Shown piece after piece: positions 41,538 through 51,090 of a DNA stretch of 64,000 nt. The DNA lies in the NCBI GenBank assembly GCA_019750915.1, contig JAIENY010000067.1, positions 35,363 through 99,362 on the forward strand. The letters run 5' to 3'. The translations under genes were made by a program, and so were the position numbers. Numbering within the stretch: position 1 is the stretch's first letter; every line of letters begins with the position of its first letter. The notes beneath the pieces were generated by a model. The model made no database searches. It had not been told where the DNA came from and saw only the letters and a list, made by a program, of their open reading frames with translations. The DNA comes from Xanthobacteraceae bacterium. GTDB taxonomy: Bacteria; Pseudomonadota; Alphaproteobacteria; Rhizobiales; Xanthobacteraceae.

Positions 41538-42080
41538 ATGATCAGAATTTTTGCCGTTCTCGGCGCCCTGCTGTTCGCGGTGCCGGCTTTTGCCCAGACG
41601 CTGCCGGCCGGCCTCGACAAGTCCAACGCGCTCGTCATCGACACGACCAAAGGCCGCGTCGTCATCAAGCTGCGTCCCGATCTGGCGCCGAACCACGTTG
41701 AACGTATCAAGCAGCTGGCGCGTGATGGCTACTACAACAACGTGCCGTTCCATCGCGTGATCGAAGGCTTCATGGCGCAGACCGGGGACGGGCAGAACTT
41801 CAATGGCACCGGCGGTTCGAAATATCCCGACCTCAAGGCCGAGTTCACCAACACGCCGTTTGTGCGCGGCACCGTGGGCATGGCGCGTGCGGGGAGCCCG
41901 GATTCGGCAAACTCGCAATTCTTCATCTGCTTCGGCGACGCGTCATTCCTGAATGGAAAATATACCGTTGTCGGCAATGTCGTTTCGGGCATGGAAATTG
42001 TTGACAAGATCAAGCGCGGCGAACCGGTCCAGAATCCTGACAAAATGACCAAGGTTCAGGTTGCCTCCGACATCAAGTAA
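41538..42080 (+). CDS. Exported peptidyl-prolyl cis-trans isomerase (cyclophilin)
   Basis: ATG 41538 (GGAGCTTTC upstream) gives 180 residues with a signal peptide (MIRIFAVLGALLFAVPAFAQ). The cyclophilin core is VPFHRVIEGFMAQTGDGQNFNGTGG and SPDSANSQFFICFGDASFLNGKYTVVG. It catalyses proline isomerisation in the periplasm. The next gene encodes a cytoplasmic paralogue, suggesting duplication with relocation. Confidence 0.92.
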   Translation: MIRIFAVLGALLFAVPAFAQTLPAGLDKSNALVIDTTKGRVVIKLRPDLAPNHVERIKQLARDGYYNNVPFHRVIEGFMAQTGDGQNFNGTGGSKYPDLKAEFTNTPFVRGTVGMARAGSPDSANSQFFICFGDASFLNGKYTVVGNVVSGMEIVDKIKRGEPVQNPDKMTKVQVASDIK

Positions 42081-42119
42081 GTGGCTCGCTCAGCGAGCCT
42101 CAACACGGAAAGAAAGATT

Positions 42120-42587
42120 ATGACTGACATTACCGAAAACACGCTCATTCTTGATACAACGCAGGGTCCGGTAACGATCGAGATGCGTCCCGATCTCGCG
42201 CCGGCCCATGTCGCACGTATCAAGGAGCTGGTACGCGAAGGGTTTTACGACGGCATCGTGTTCCACCGCGTGATCGAGGGCTTCATGGCGCAGACCGGCT
42301 GTCCGCATGGCACCGGCACCGGTGGTTCCGGCACGAAGCTCAAGGCCGAATTCAATGGCGAGCCGCATGAGCGCGGCACCGTGTCGATGGCGCGTGCTGC
42401 GAGTCCTGACTCCGGCGACAGTCAGTTCTTCATCTGCTTTGAGGATGCCTCGTTCCTGAACCGTCAGTACACGGTCTGGGGCAAGGTTACGTCCGGCATG
42501 GAGAACGTTGACAAGATCAAGCGCGGCGAGCCGGTGAAGGATCCCGACAAGATCATCAAAGCGCACATGGCGACTGACGCCGAATAG
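42120..42587 (+). CDS. Cytoplasmic peptidyl-prolyl cis-trans isomerase (cyclophilin)
   Basis: This 155-residue protein (MTDITENTLILDTTQGPVTI) is a signal-less cyclophilin, PpiB type, with IVFHRVIEGFMAQTGCPHGTGTGGSGTKLKAEFN and SPDSGDSQFFICFEDASFLNRQYTVWGKV. It is a close paralogue of the exported cyclophilin 39 bases upstream and probably shares its transcript. Confidence 0.93.
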   Translation: MTDITENTLILDTTQGPVTIEMRPDLAPAHVARIKELVREGFYDGIVFHRVIEGFMAQTGCPHGTGTGGSGTKLKAEFNGEPHERGTVSMARAASPDSGDSQFFICFEDASFLNRQYTVWGKVTSGMENVDKIKRGEPVKDPDKIIKAHMATDAE

Positions 42588-42747
42588 GCGGCGGTCGGCC
42601 TCAAGGATGTTTTGCCCGGTCTTGGCAGTCTGCCTTGTGCAGACTGCTAAATTTGTTTGTGCTGGCGCGCTTTGCGTTTTAAGCGACAGCGACGGGACGT
42701 GGATAGCCGGGCCCCCCCGTCCGGCCGTGAGTTTCATATAAAAGACG

Positions 42748-43830
42748 ATGCGTACCGACCTGTTCGATTTCGATTTGCCGCAGGAAAATATCGCCCTGCG
42801 CCCAGCGAACCCGCGCGATGCGGCGCGGCTGCTTGTGGTGCGTCCGGGCGAGGGCGTCGAAGACCGGATTGTGAAAGACCTGCCGTCGCTGCTTGAGCCC
42901 GGCGACCAGCTTGTGGTCAACGATACGAAGGTGATCGCGGCGCAGCTATCCGGACGCAGGCTGGGTGGTGTTGTCGAGCCTCGGATCAATGCGACACTGA
43001 TCAAGCGCCTGGATGGTTCGCGCTGGCAGGCTTTGGTCAAGCCGGCGCGCAAGTTGACGACAGGCGATGTCGTTCGTTTCGGCACGGACGGGCGGGTCTG
43101 CCTGCTTGGCAATCTTGATGCGACGGTCGAGGCCAAGGGCGAAGCAGGGGAGATCACACTGTTGTTTGACTTTGCCGGACCGGTGCTCGATCAAGCGGTC
43201 GCCGAGCTCGGGGCGCCTCCGTTGCCGCCTTATATTGCCTCCAAACGCACGCCGGATGAGCGGGACACCTCCGATTATCAGACGATGTTCGCGGCTCATG
43301 AAGGCGCTGTTGCCGCACCGACCGCAGGTTTGCATTTCACGCCGGAACTTGAAGAGGCGCTGAAGCTGCGCGGCGTCGGCATCAACCGGGTGACGCTGCA
43401 TGTTGGTGCCGGTACGTTCCTCCCGGTGAAAGTCGATGACATCGCCGATCACCGGATGCATGCCGAGTGGGGAACGATTTCCGCGCAGACCGCGAGTGCG
43501 CTGAATGCCGCAAAGGCGCGTGGGGGGCGCATCGTCGCCGTCGGCTCGACCTCGCTGCGTTTGCTGGAGAGCGCCGCGGATGAGGACGGCACCATCCGCC
43601 CGTTTGCGGACGAGACCGCGATCTTCATTTCGCCGGGCTACCGCTTCCGTGCCGTCGATATCATGATGACGAACTTCCATCTGCCGCGCTCGACGCTCTT
43701 CATGCTGGTATCGGCGCTGTGCGGCCTTGAGACGATGCAGGCGGCCTATGCCCATGCCATCGCGAACGGCTACCGGTTTTATTCCTATGGCGATGCCTGC
43801 CTGCTGTTTCGTGGTAATCCCCGGTCATGA
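42748..43830 (+). CDS. queA: tRNA preQ1(34) S-adenosylmethionine ribosyltransferase-isomerase
   Basis: QueA transfers and isomerises the ribose of SAM onto preQ1 in tRNA, making epoxyqueuosine. The 360-residue product begins [19 protein letters not shown] and has [46 protein letters not shown] and [13 protein letters not shown]. The stop overlaps the tgt start by four bases, so both queuosine genes are coupled. Confidence 0.96.
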   Translation: MRTDLFDFDLPQENIALRPANPRDAARLLVVRPGEGVEDRIVKDLPSLLEPGDQLVVNDTKVIAAQLSGRRLGGVVEPRINATLIKRLDGSRWQALVKPARKLTTGDVVRFGTDGRVCLLGNLDATVEAKGEAGEITLLFDFAGPVLDQAVAELGAPPLPPYIASKRTPDERDTSDYQTMFAAHEGAVAAPTAGLHFTPELEEALKLRGVGINRVTLHVGAGTFLPVKVDDIADHRMHAEWGTISAQTASALNAAKARGGRIVAVGSTSLRLLESAADEDGTIRPFADETAIFISPGYRFRAVDIMMTNFHLPRSTLFMLVSALCGLETMQAAYAHAIANGYRFYSYGDACLLFRGNPRS

Positions 43831-44960
43831 CAGTTCCAAATCACTTCAGGCTGCTCGCGCAGGACGGCGCCGCCCGCACCGGTGAACTCGCAACGCCGCA
43901 CGGCAAGGTGCGAACGCCGGCTTTCATGCCGGTCGGGACTGCCGGCGCGATGAAGGGCATCCATTGGCGAGACATCCGCGAAACTGGCGCGGACATCGTG
44001 CTCGGCAACACCTACCATCTGATGCTGCGGCCAACGGCGGAGCGGATCGCAGCTCTGGGCGGCTTGCAGAAATTCACCACCTGGAACGGCCCGATGCTGA
44101 CCGACTCCGGCGGCTTTCAGGTCATGTCGCTGGCACAGCTTCGCAAGGTGACAGAGCAGGGCGTCAAATTCCGCTCGCATATCGATGGCGCGGCGCTGGA
44201 TCTGACCCCGGAGCGGGCGATCGAAGTGCAGCGGATGTTCGGCTCCGATATCGCGATGCAACTGGACGAATGCGTTCGCCTGCCGGCGGAGCGCGCCGAG
44301 ATCGACCGTGCGATGCAGCTTTCGGTTCGCTGGGCGGAAAGGTCAAAACGTGCGTTCGAGACCGCTGCGCAGGGCCATATGCTGTTCGGCATCGTGCAAG
44401 GCGGCGATGTGCCGGATTTGCGCCAGCAAAGCGCACGGGCGTTGGTCGATCTTGGTTTTCACGGCTATGCCATCGGCGGGCTCGCTGTCGGTGAACCGCA
44501 GGCGGTCATGCTTGCGATGATCGAGGAAACCGCTCCGGTGCTTCCACAGGATCGCCCGCGTTACCTGATGGGTGTCGGCACTCCGGACGATATGATCGAA
44601 GCGGTCGCGCGCGGAATCGACATGTTTGATTGCGTATTGCCGACCCGAAACGGCCGTCATGGCCATGCCTTTACGCGGAAGGGGGTAATCAATCTGCGGA
44701 ACGCCCGTCACGCTGACGATCCGCGTCCGCTGGACGAGGATAGCCCATGGGCTCCGGCGCGGACTTATTCACGCGCCTACCTGCACCATCTTGTCAAAGC
44801 GGGCGAGGCGCTCGGAGCAATGCTGCTGTCGGAGATCAATATCGCGTATTTCCAGGCGCTCATGTCCGGCCTTCGCGAGGCGATCGCCGCCGGAAACTTT
44901 CAGGAGTTTCGCGAAAAAACGCAGGAATCCTGGGTGGCAGGCGACATCCCGCCACGCTGA
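43827..44960 (+). CDS. tgt: tRNA-guanine transglycosylase
   Basis: Tgt swaps guanine 34 for preQ1 in GUN-anticodon tRNAs. The 377-residue product has [30 protein letters not shown], the nucleophile region [21 protein letters not shown] and [31 protein letters not shown]. The zinc ligands fall in the region DCVLPTR onward, where the classical CxCxxC motif is replaced by a shortened block, as I read it; a check of the C-terminal zinc site is worthwhile. Partner gene queA is directly upstream. Confidence 0.94.
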   Translation: MTVPNHFRLLAQDGAARTGELATPHGKVRTPAFMPVGTAGAMKGIHWRDIRETGADIVLGNTYHLMLRPTAERIAALGGLQKFTTWNGPMLTDSGGFQVMSLAQLRKVTEQGVKFRSHIDGAALDLTPERAIEVQRMFGSDIAMQLDECVRLPAERAEIDRAMQLSVRWAERSKRAFETAAQGHMLFGIVQGGDVPDLRQQSARALVDLGFHGYAIGGLAVGEPQAVMLAMIEETAPVLPQDRPRYLMGVGTPDDMIEAVARGIDMFDCVLPTRNGRHGHAFTRKGVINLRNARHADDPRPLDEDSPWAPARTYSRAYLHHLVKAGEALGAMLLSEINIAYFQALMSGLREAIAAGNFQEFREKTQESWVAGDIPPR

Positions 44961-44975
44961 CCTGCCTCACGCGCG

Positions 44976-45212
44976 CTACAGTGCGATCGAAGCAGCCTGT
45001 ACTTTGGGAAGATGGTGGTTGGTCACAAATCCATGGCCACAGGTTTCGCATGTCCACAGGTAGCTGATCACATTGTCCGCCAGCAGAGCCGAAGCTTCGG
45101 CGGCGATCATGGTATCGGCGCAAATCGTGCAAACGAGCTGGCTCGCTTTGCGCGTGACGTCCGACACCGAACGCGATGGTCTGGTCGATTGGAATTCAGC
45201 AGTCGCCGTCAT
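44976..45212 (-). CDS. Small zinc-ribbon-like protein
   Basis: The 78-residue product (ATG 45212 with GAGGAGG upstream, or the adjacent ATG at 45215) has two CxxC pairs, LVCTICADTM and WTCETCGHGF, about 22 residues apart, typical of a zinc ribbon. No further domain is recognised. It converges on tgt, leaving 15 bases between the stops. It is a plausible Bradyrhizobiaceae family protein with unknown role. Confidence 0.7.
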   Translation of the reverse strand: MTATAEFQSTRPSRSVSDVTRKASQLVCTICADTMIAAEASALLADNVISYLWTCETCGHGFVTNHHLPKVQAASIAL

Positions 45213-45457
45213 CATGACCTCCTCGCGTTTGAATTGGATTTGTAGTGCAATTTAAATTGCCGGCCAGCTCAGGCCGATCTTCGCGGTAACCTACACCGAG
45301 AGTTTGAATATTTCGCAACACAAATTCGTTCCTTTGGCGATTTCTCATTCTCGCAGCGCACACGAATTTCTGAACGGTGATTTACCCTTGCTCCTGAAGG
45401 AAAAAACGCGATCTAATGTTCGCAATGATTTGAATACATGTGTTCATGGAGTGCGAC

Positions 45458-46435
45458 ATGCTGACGCCGGATCCTGCGATTTCATCTCGCCGCGTCGGTC
45501 GTGGCGGCATCTACGACAGCATCGTTGACGCTGCGGGTAACACGCCGATCGTTCGGCTCAACCGGCTGCCTCAACAACGAGGCGTCAACGCCACGATTTT
45601 GGCGAAGCTCGAATACTTCAATCCTACGGCGAGCGTGAAGGACCGCATCGGCGCTGCGATGATCGTCGCGATGGAAAAGGCGGGTCACATCAACAAGGAC
45701 ACAGTGCTGATCGAGCCGACCTCCGGCAATACCGGGATCGCACTGGCCTTTGTTGCAGCTGCGCGTGGCTATCGGCTGAAACTGGTCATGCCGGAATCGA
45801 TGTCGATCGAGCGGCGGAAGATGCTGGCTTTTCTTGGCGCGGAGATTGTATTGACCCCGGCCGGGCAAGGCATGAAAGGCGCGATCGCGACAGCGGAAGA
45901 GCTTTTGCGCACCACACCGAATTCGGTGATGCCACAGCAGTTCAAGAACCTGGCTAATCCCGAGGTTCACCGGCGCACCACGGCCGAGGAAATCTGGAGC
46001 GATACCGGCGGGAATGTCGATATCTTCGTCGCGGGGGTCGGTACCGGCGGCACCATCACCGGTGTCGGGCAGGTTCTTAAGCCGCGCAAGCCCAGTCTGC
46101 GGGTTGTGGCTGTGGAGCCCGCCGAAAGTCCGGTGCTGTCGGGCGGCCAGCATTCGCCCCATAAGATCCAGGGGATCGGCGCAGGCTTTGTACCGGACAT
46201 TCTTGATCGCTCGCTCATCGACGAGATCGTGAAGATCGATAGCCACACCGCGCTGGAGACATCGCGGGCGTTGGCTCGCAATGAGGGAATAGCGGGCGGC
46301 ATCTCGTCGGGGGCAGCGATCGCAGCCGCGCTCGAACTTGGCAAACGGGCGGACAATGCTGGCAAGACCATTCTCGCCATTGTTCCGTCCTTTGCAGAGC
46401 GCTATCTGTCAACAGCACTGTTTGAGGGAATTTAG
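45458..46435 (+). CDS. cysK: Cysteine synthase A (O-acetylserine sulfhydrylase)
   Basis: CysK makes cysteine from O-acetylserine and sulfide with PLP. The PLP lysine is in [15 protein letters not shown], followed by [20 protein letters not shown] and [15 protein letters not shown]. The ATG at 45458 has GGAG seven bases upstream and gives 325 residues; GTG 45440 and ATG 45446 are less supported alternatives. Confidence 0.94.
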   Translation: MLTPDPAISSRRVGRGGIYDSIVDAAGNTPIVRLNRLPQQRGVNATILAKLEYFNPTASVKDRIGAAMIVAMEKAGHINKDTVLIEPTSGNTGIALAFVAAARGYRLKLVMPESMSIERRKMLAFLGAEIVLTPAGQGMKGAIATAEELLRTTPNSVMPQQFKNLANPEVHRRTTAEEIWSDTGGNVDIFVAGVGTGGTITGVGQVLKPRKPSLRVVAVEPAESPVLSGGQHSPHKIQGIGAGFVPDILDRSLIDEIVKIDSHTALETSRALARNEGIAGGISSGAAIAAALELGKRADNAGKTILAIVPSFAERYLSTALFEGI

Positions 46436-46439
46436 CGGC

Positions 46440-46619
46440 GTGAACGCCAAGCGCAGTAAACCGAAGACCAAGCCTCAGGCGAAGCCGAAAAAGCCGCGCG
46501 AGCCGAAGCCTTTCGAGGACGCGCCCTTCTGGGTCGATCCGTCAGACGATGGCGATATGGCAACGCCAAAACCGGAACTCGACGAGCAGGAATTGAAGGA
46601 GCAGGAGGAGCGACAGTAG
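46440..46619 (+). CDS. Hypothetical Lys/Pro/Glu-rich small protein
   Basis: A GTG at 46440, four bases after the cysK stop, opens a 59-residue frame: a Lys/Pro-rich start (KRSKPKTKPQAKPKKPREPKPFED), FWVDPSDDGDM and an acidic end. The frame also runs upstream inside cysK. Composition is unlike a shadow of cysK in another frame, but no homology is recognised, so it is a weak call. Confidence 0.4.
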   Translation: MNAKRSKPKTKPQAKPKKPREPKPFEDAPFWVDPSDDGDMATPKPELDEQELKEQEERQ

Positions 46620-46765
46620 TCTGCTCGGAGATGTCATTCCTATGCGGTGGCGCGACGGACGTTGGTTCCAGCGAGCACTGGTGTTTCGACCGATATTCAG
46701 AGCTTGCCGCTTCGTCCGCGTCTGCCAAAATCCGCGGATAACCCTTGTGTGCGGAGGACAAGCTT

Positions 46766-47308
46766 ATGGCTATCTCCACCAAGACCGAGCGTTCGCTGGT
46801 GTCTCACGATGAGTTTGAGACGTTATCAAAAACGCATCAGCCGGCGCTTTCCGAAATCGATGACGGGACGCTCGCTTCACTTCAGAAAAGCATTCGCGAT
46901 CTGCGTGCAAAGGAGCGCACGCTGGTTCGCGAAATCCGGCGAGGCATCAGTGGAAGAAAAGATACGCGTGGCGGCAGCTTTCCCGGAAACGCCGAGCGGC
47001 CCGCGCGGCGCAAGCAGGTTTTTGCAGGCGCGCTGAAGCGGCTGAACGGCGAGCTGACCAGGCGGCGGGCTCATGAGGCCCGGCAAGTTATGAAGGCTTC
47101 GCTTGAGCAAGCGCTGGAGCGTAAACGCAAGGCCCCGTCAAAACGTTTTCCAGTTCCGGGCTGGACGGCAGACGGTGGAATGAAGGTGAAGGAAAACAAA
47201 CGGCCGCGTAAGGTCCTCGATCCCGCCAATGTCGGAAGGGCATCGGCGACGACTAAAGTGGCCCAAGCCAGGAAGAACGCACGGCCAACTAAGAAAGACC
47301 GGCCATAA
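46766..47308 (+). CDS. Conserved basic hypothetical protein
   Basis: ATG 46766 with CGGAGGACAAGC upstream gives 180 residues. An N-terminal helical region (HDEFETLSKTHQPALSEI, SLQKSIRDLRAKERTLVREIRRGISGR) is followed by a strongly basic, Arg/Lys/Ala-rich stretch (RRRAHEARQVMKASLEQALERKRK) and a charged tail. Nothing identifies a domain. A 10-bp hairpin follows its stop. It is a chromosomal gene close to the left boundary of the integrated element. Confidence 0.65.
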   Translation: MAISTKTERSLVSHDEFETLSKTHQPALSEIDDGTLASLQKSIRDLRAKERTLVREIRRGISGRKDTRGGSFPGNAERPARRKQVFAGALKRLNGELTRRRAHEARQVMKASLEQALERKRKAPSKRFPVPGWTADGGMKVKENKRPRKVLDPANVGRASATTKVAQARKNARPTKKDRP

Positions 47309-47327
47309 CGATCACAGCTTGAATCAC

Positions 47328-47351
47328 AAAGCCTGGCGCTAGCCGGGCTTT
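47328..47351 (+). terminator. Hairpin after the hypothetical gene
   Basis: A 10-bp stem AAAGCCTGGC/GCCGGGCTTT (one G-T pair), loop GCTA, starts 20 bases after the stop; it ends in TTT but has no long T run. Confidence 0.65.
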
Positions 47352-47517
47352 GGCGATCCCTGACGGGCTGTCTTAGTACTTGCCGAGGAAGCCAGGCCAA
47401 CCGAATTTGTAACTGATGCGCGCTGTGACCGTATCAGTCGTAGGATCGAACCGGACCAATTCAAACGGAGCGCCTGAAACGATGCCGGTGGTCTTGGGTT
47501 CGAGGCAAATAGCCCGG

Positions 47518-47688
47518 CTATGTCTCTTTATTGCGGCGCGGCCAGATGGCTACCACGACGAGGAAAGCGACGATCAGCAGGATCATGATCATCGTCTGCA
47601 CAATGTCGAAATTCAGGGAATCGCGAGCCACGAACAGGCCGGCTATGGGAGCCGCTATGAACGTCAGAATGCGCAGGATCAGGGCCAT
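47518..47688 (-). CDS. Small membrane protein
   Basis: Read by eye: ATG 47688 (GAGGTG seven bases upstream) to TAG 47518 gives 56 residues: MALILRILTFIAAPIAGLFV, then ARDSLNFDIVQTMIMILLIV and AFLVVVAIWPRRNKET. Two hydrophobic stretches are followed by a basic tail, a normal small inner-membrane protein. It lies on the chromosomal side of the left att site. Function unknown. Confidence 0.62.
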   Translation of the reverse strand: MALILRILTFIAAPIAGLFVARDSLNFDIVQTMIMILLIVAFLVVVAIWPRRNKET

Positions 47689-47831
47689 AGGCACCTCGGC
47701 TTCGCTGCACCGGTGGTTCCACCATCATAGCTCTTAGAGGGGGAGCGGGCGAATCCGAATTCGCCCGACGCTTTCAGCGCGGAAAAGCGATGGCGCAATA
47801 CGGTGCGGGATAAGGTCCGGAAACACGGACG

Positions 47832-47881
47832 CAATTGGTGAGCGCGGAGGGACTCGAACCCTCGACCCCATGATTAAAAGT
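47832..47881. repeat. attL: 50-bp core repeat, displaced tRNA-Lys 3' half
   Basis: This copy begins CAATTGG (CCA end on the minus strand) and ends in TTAAAAGT at the anticodon region. It is identical over 50 bases to 63916-63965. Beyond 47881 the sequence departs from the tRNA, so the left copy is a 3' tRNA fragment, not a gene. Confidence 0.95.
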
Positions 47882-47977
47882 TTTATCGAGCGCTAATTCA
47901 CAAGCCATTGGACCCGCAGCGGAAGTTTAAGAAACCGCTCTAACGCGCTGAATTTCAATAGACAAATCACGACGTCT

Positions 47978-48042
47978 TACGTCAGGCTATGCCAGTCTAC
48001 GTCAACGCGGGCCGTTTTTTAGACGGACACAGCACGGACATG
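47978..48042. promoter_or_regulatory. Candidate left-arm integrase-binding sites
   Basis: TACGTCA occurs at 47978-47984 and 47998-48004 (20 bp apart), and CGGACACAGCACGGACATG at 48024-48042. The last also occurs, with two changes, at 63840-63858 inside the right end. Such repeated arm sites are expected for tyrosine integrases. Some lie in the integrase leader, so integrase autoregulation is possible. Confidence 0.55.
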
Positions 48043-48046
48043 GGAC

Positions 48047-49495
48047 ATGGCACAAAAGCTCACTGCGGACTTTGTGAAATCGATCGCGTCGCCGACCGTC
48101 GGCAATAAAATCTTCTACGACACTGAGGTCCGAGAGTTTGGTCTGAGGGTTACGGCGAATGGTGCCAAGTCCTTCATCTTGAATTATCGCACCCAATCGG
48201 GCCGTGAACGTCGCTACACGATCGGCCGAGTGTCGGCTTCCGGCATCGGTATATCCCTTGCGGAAGCGCGCACCTCAGCTGCGCGCTTGAAAGTTCGTAT
48301 ACGCGAACAGGGGTTCGACCCGCTCCAAGTCCTGGAAGACGAACGGTCGGCGCCGACGATTGCTGACCTGTGTAAGAGGTTCTTAGCGGAACATGTTGGG
48401 AAGCGGAATGCCGCCACGACCTCGGCTGAATACATGGCGGCGATTGAGCGTGTCATTTTGCCGCGCTGGCGCAGCCGGAAGGTCGCCGAGATCGAATTTT
48501 CCGACATCGATAGGTTGCACTGCGAAATCACCGAGCGCGGGACCCGGAAAGGCGGCGGACGCGGAGCTCCTTACCAGGCCAATCGCACGGTGGCGTTGCT
48601 CTCGAAAATGTTCAGCTTGGCGATCCGCTGGAAGTGGCGAGCAGATAACCCTGTGCGCGGCATCGAGCGAAACGCTGAAACCAAGCGCAGACGATATCTT
48701 ACACACGAGGAACTGGCCGCCCTGCTGCGAACGCTTGATGAGCGTGATGCTGCCGTCGGGTCGTCGGTCTTAAAGCGTCGGCGCGAGCACACCGCCAACC
48801 AGATCGTCCGTCTACTTCTCCTTACCGGGGCCCGGAGTGGTGAGACCATGGCCATGAGGTGGGGAGAAATCAATTTCAAGAAAGGCCTCTGGACGAAGCC
48901 GAGTGCTCACACAAAACAAAAAGAGGAGCATGAGGTACCGCTGTCTGCACCAGCTCTGCTGCTGTTGAAAAACATCAGAGACCAACTGCCAAAAACACCC
49001 AAGGCGGAGGACCCCGTTTTCCCGAGCTACGGCCTGGAGGGGACTACGACCAGGAAGCTCACGCCGCAAACCACGATGAAGAAGTCTTGGTCATCAATTC
49101 GGCAGCGCGCGACCGTTCTATTTCTCGAGTCCGAAGCCGAGGGTGAGGGGGCTGCACTTGTTTCGCATCTTCGGAAATCACTCAAGCGGGAGCCCACTTT
49201 AGCAGAGGTCAACGGCGCTGCAGAGTTCGCCGGCATCCAGTTGGCTAAGGGGTTGCGAGATCTTCGGATCCACGATTTGCGGCACTCCTACGCGAGCTTC
49301 CTTGTCAGCGAGGGACTATCGCTGCCCACCATAGGAGCTCTTCTCGGACATACCCAACAAGCGACTACCGCACGGTACGCACATCTCTTCGACGATCCGC
49401 TTCGAAAGGCCACCGAGCGAGTTGGACAGATAGTTTCTGTCAGCACTGGTCCTGACACGGTCGTCCCGCTGCGGAGTGCCGAACATGCGGTTTGA
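48047..49495 (+). CDS. Tyrosine recombinase (integrase)
   Basis: The 482-residue product has an N-terminal DUF4102-type arm domain (TADFVKSIASPTVGNKIFYDTEVREFGLRVTANG), a SAM-like core-binding domain and the catalytic domain: LLLTGARSGETMAMRWGEIN (Arg I), HDLRHSYASFLVSEGLSLPTIGALLGHTQQATTARYAHL (His-x-x-Arg, His and Tyr). It is likely the integrase that made this insertion, since it lies 165 bases inside attL. Confidence 0.95.
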   Translation: MAQKLTADFVKSIASPTVGNKIFYDTEVREFGLRVTANGAKSFILNYRTQSGRERRYTIGRVSASGIGISLAEARTSAARLKVRIREQGFDPLQVLEDERSAPTIADLCKRFLAEHVGKRNAATTSAEYMAAIERVILPRWRSRKVAEIEFSDIDRLHCEITERGTRKGGGRGAPYQANRTVALLSKMFSLAIRWKWRADNPVRGIERNAETKRRRYLTHEELAALLRTLDERDAAVGSSVLKRRREHTANQIVRLLLLTGARSGETMAMRWGEINFKKGLWTKPSAHTKQKEEHEVPLSAPALLLLKNIRDQLPKTPKAEDPVFPSYGLEGTTTRKLTPQTTMKKSWSSIRQRATVLFLESEAEGEGAALVSHLRKSLKREPTLAEVNGAAEFAGIQLAKGLRDLRIHDLRHSYASFLVSEGLSLPTIGALLGHTQQATTARYAHLFDDPLRKATERVGQIVSVSTGPDTVVPLRSAEHAV

Positions 49496-49919
49496 GGATG
49501 CGGTCGATATAGATGACGTGTTTGATCTGAACTACCTCGCTGAAAAGCTAAAAAGAGGAATTGCCCTGGATGAGGAAGAACTCCAAGTCGTCGTGCATGT
49601 GTTGCAGCGTGGTCCGGTCCCGCTGCCGAAGAGTCAGCAAATTCAGGTCCGGCGCAAATGCATCGCCCATTACGTCGCAACTTTGACGGGCACCGGAATG
49701 CAGCAAAAGCGCGCCATAGGCGAGACGATGGACGAGTTTTCCGTCTCCAGAACCACCGTTACCGATGCAATGGCCGCAAATATTGATCTGTACCGAAAAC
49801 AAAGGGATGCGGTGCGGGAAATAAGGCGTGCGGGGAGAGAGTCCAAACCCCGGCAGCATGTCCGGACTCGATTTCAGTTCTTGTCCAACGATGTCGCGCC
49901 TAGGTTGGTCCCAACCTGA
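49485..49919 (+). CDS. Hypothetical helix-turn-helix protein
   Basis: ATG 49485 overlaps the end of the integrase gene and gives 144 residues (a GTG at 49476 is also possible). A C-terminal half with MQQKRAIGETMDEFSVSRTTVTDAMAANIDLYRKQ reads as a helix-turn-helix. The N-terminal part is acidic (DIDDVFDLNYLAEKLKRG). The overlap suggests coupled expression with the integrase, for example as a regulator. No family is recognised. Confidence 0.6.
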   Translation: MRFEDAVDIDDVFDLNYLAEKLKRGIALDEEELQVVVHVLQRGPVPLPKSQQIQVRRKCIAHYVATLTGTGMQQKRAIGETMDEFSVSRTTVTDAMAANIDLYRKQRDAVREIRRAGRESKPRQHVRTRFQFLSNDVAPRLVPT

Positions 49920-49937
49920 TTTGGCGCGGGGTGGGAC

Positions 49938-50165
49938 ATGGACGTAACGAATTGCTCGGTTCTTGGTGATGAATGGATCGACAGAGACGAGCTGGCAAAA
50001 GAACTTAAGGTGTCGGTGCGAACGCTGAATCGATGGACGTTCGCTGTGGATGGAATCCCACACGTAAAGATCGGCGCCAAAACGCTCTATCGTAGGAAGA
50101 GCGTAACCGGTTGGCTTGCTGACCGTGAAACACGTCCTTCACGGCGCCGCGGCCGCGCCGCCTGA
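49938..50165 (+). CDS. MerR/AlpA-type excisionase-like DNA-binding protein
   Basis: This 75-residue protein carries a winged helix-turn-helix of the excisionase type: WIDRDELAKELKVSVRTLNRWTFAVDGIPHVKIGAKTLYRRKSVTGWLAD. It lies 18 bases downstream of the previous gene. A directionality factor for the integrase or a regulator are both possible. Confidence 0.75.
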   Translation: MDVTNCSVLGDEWIDRDELAKELKVSVRTLNRWTFAVDGIPHVKIGAKTLYRRKSVTGWLADRETRPSRRRGRAA

Positions 50166-50325
50166 AATGAATGGCAGACAAAAAGTTGACCAGCCCCGGG
50201 GTGGGGGCTGGCCCGGTATCGTCTGAGCTTAGCAGCCGATTTGATACCGTATCCGACAGCCTGCGTCCAGATATACAGCCAGGGCCGCGATATCGCGCGC
50301 ACATAGGCCACGCGGGTGTTCGCTG

Positions 50326-51090
50326 ATGAGGATTCCAGCAACCGCACCTCCGAGCGTTCGAATAAGCGAGATAGGTCGATTGCTCTCAAGCCGTTATCCA
50401 AGTGGCGTCGTTGATAACGACGATATCGGCATGACCCGGCTTCGCGCATTGCTTGATCACCTTCTTCTCACCGGTAATAGCCACAAAATGCTTCTGGCAA
50501 TCGCGGGGTGGGCGCCCTGGATTGAAGTCGATCGTCGAGAGGAGGTTCTGCGCCGGTGCATGAACGCAGGCCGTGAGTGGACGGCTGGACAGCTTGGTGT
50601 GCTGTTCAAAGTGACGCTCGAAGAACGCTCAGCTCTTCGCCTCAGAACAATTCGGCCTGCCGGCTTCGACGACCAGGCTATGAAGCAGTTGCGCCGCTCG
50701 TCAAAGGCCGCGTGTGAACGGCGGCGCCGCCAAGCTGTGTCTGATAAGGCGAGGGTGGGCAGCAAGGCAGCTGCAGACGACAACGCGCTGTCGGACCGCG
50801 ACAAGACGATCTATGCCCAGACTGTCGAGGAATGGCGTTCGACGACCGAGATCGCGACGGCAATCAGGAGCTGGCCGGAATTCAAGCCTCTCGATTTTGG
50901 GTCCGTCCGGAAAGCCGTGGTCCGGTCCTGCTCAAATCTAATTGCCGAAGGATGGCTTGAGTCCGATCTCCGTACCGGAAAACGTCGGCAACCGATCCTT
51001 TTCGTTCGTCGCAAAACTTTGAAATTTCCGACTGTCCACGCGGATTTTGTCTCCGAGACACCGGGACAAGCAAACGGAGCAAGATTGTGA
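50326..51090 (+). CDS. Hypothetical element protein, candidate replication or regulatory factor
   Basis: The 254-residue product has no domain I can name. An N-terminal alpha-helical region (ISEIGRLLSSRYPSG, HLLLTGNSHKMLLAIAGWAPW) is followed by a basic stretch (RRSSKAACERRRRQAVSDKARVG) and a C-terminal region with EEWRSTTEIATAIRSWPEF and VRKAVVRSCSNLIAEGWL that resembles a winged-helix DNA-binding part. Its end overlaps the first of several GTGGACA motifs, which is the main hint of a replication or self-regulating role. Confidence 0.45.
   Translation: MRIPATAPPSVRISEIGRLLSSRYPSGVVDNDDIGMTRLRALLDHLLLTGNSHKMLLAIAGWAPWIEVDRREEVLRRCMNAGREWTAGQLGVLFKVTLEERSALRLRTIRPAGFDDQAMKQLRRSSKAACERRRRQAVSDKARVGSKAAADDNALSDRDKTIYAQTVEEWRSTTEIATAIRSWPEFKPLDFGSVRKAVVRSCSNLIAEGWLESDLRTGKRRQPILFVRRKTLKFPTVHADFVSETPGQANGARL

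Noticed and set aside
42090..43157. Long minus-strand open frame of 355 residues over the cyclophilin and queA genes
   Set aside because: It lies opposite recognisable ppi and queA coding sequence, has no domain, and has shadow-type composition rich in Arg, Ser and Pro.
47842..47881. Second tRNA-Lys gene at the left boundary
   Set aside because: Only the 3' half matches; the D arm and 5' acceptor strand are missing.
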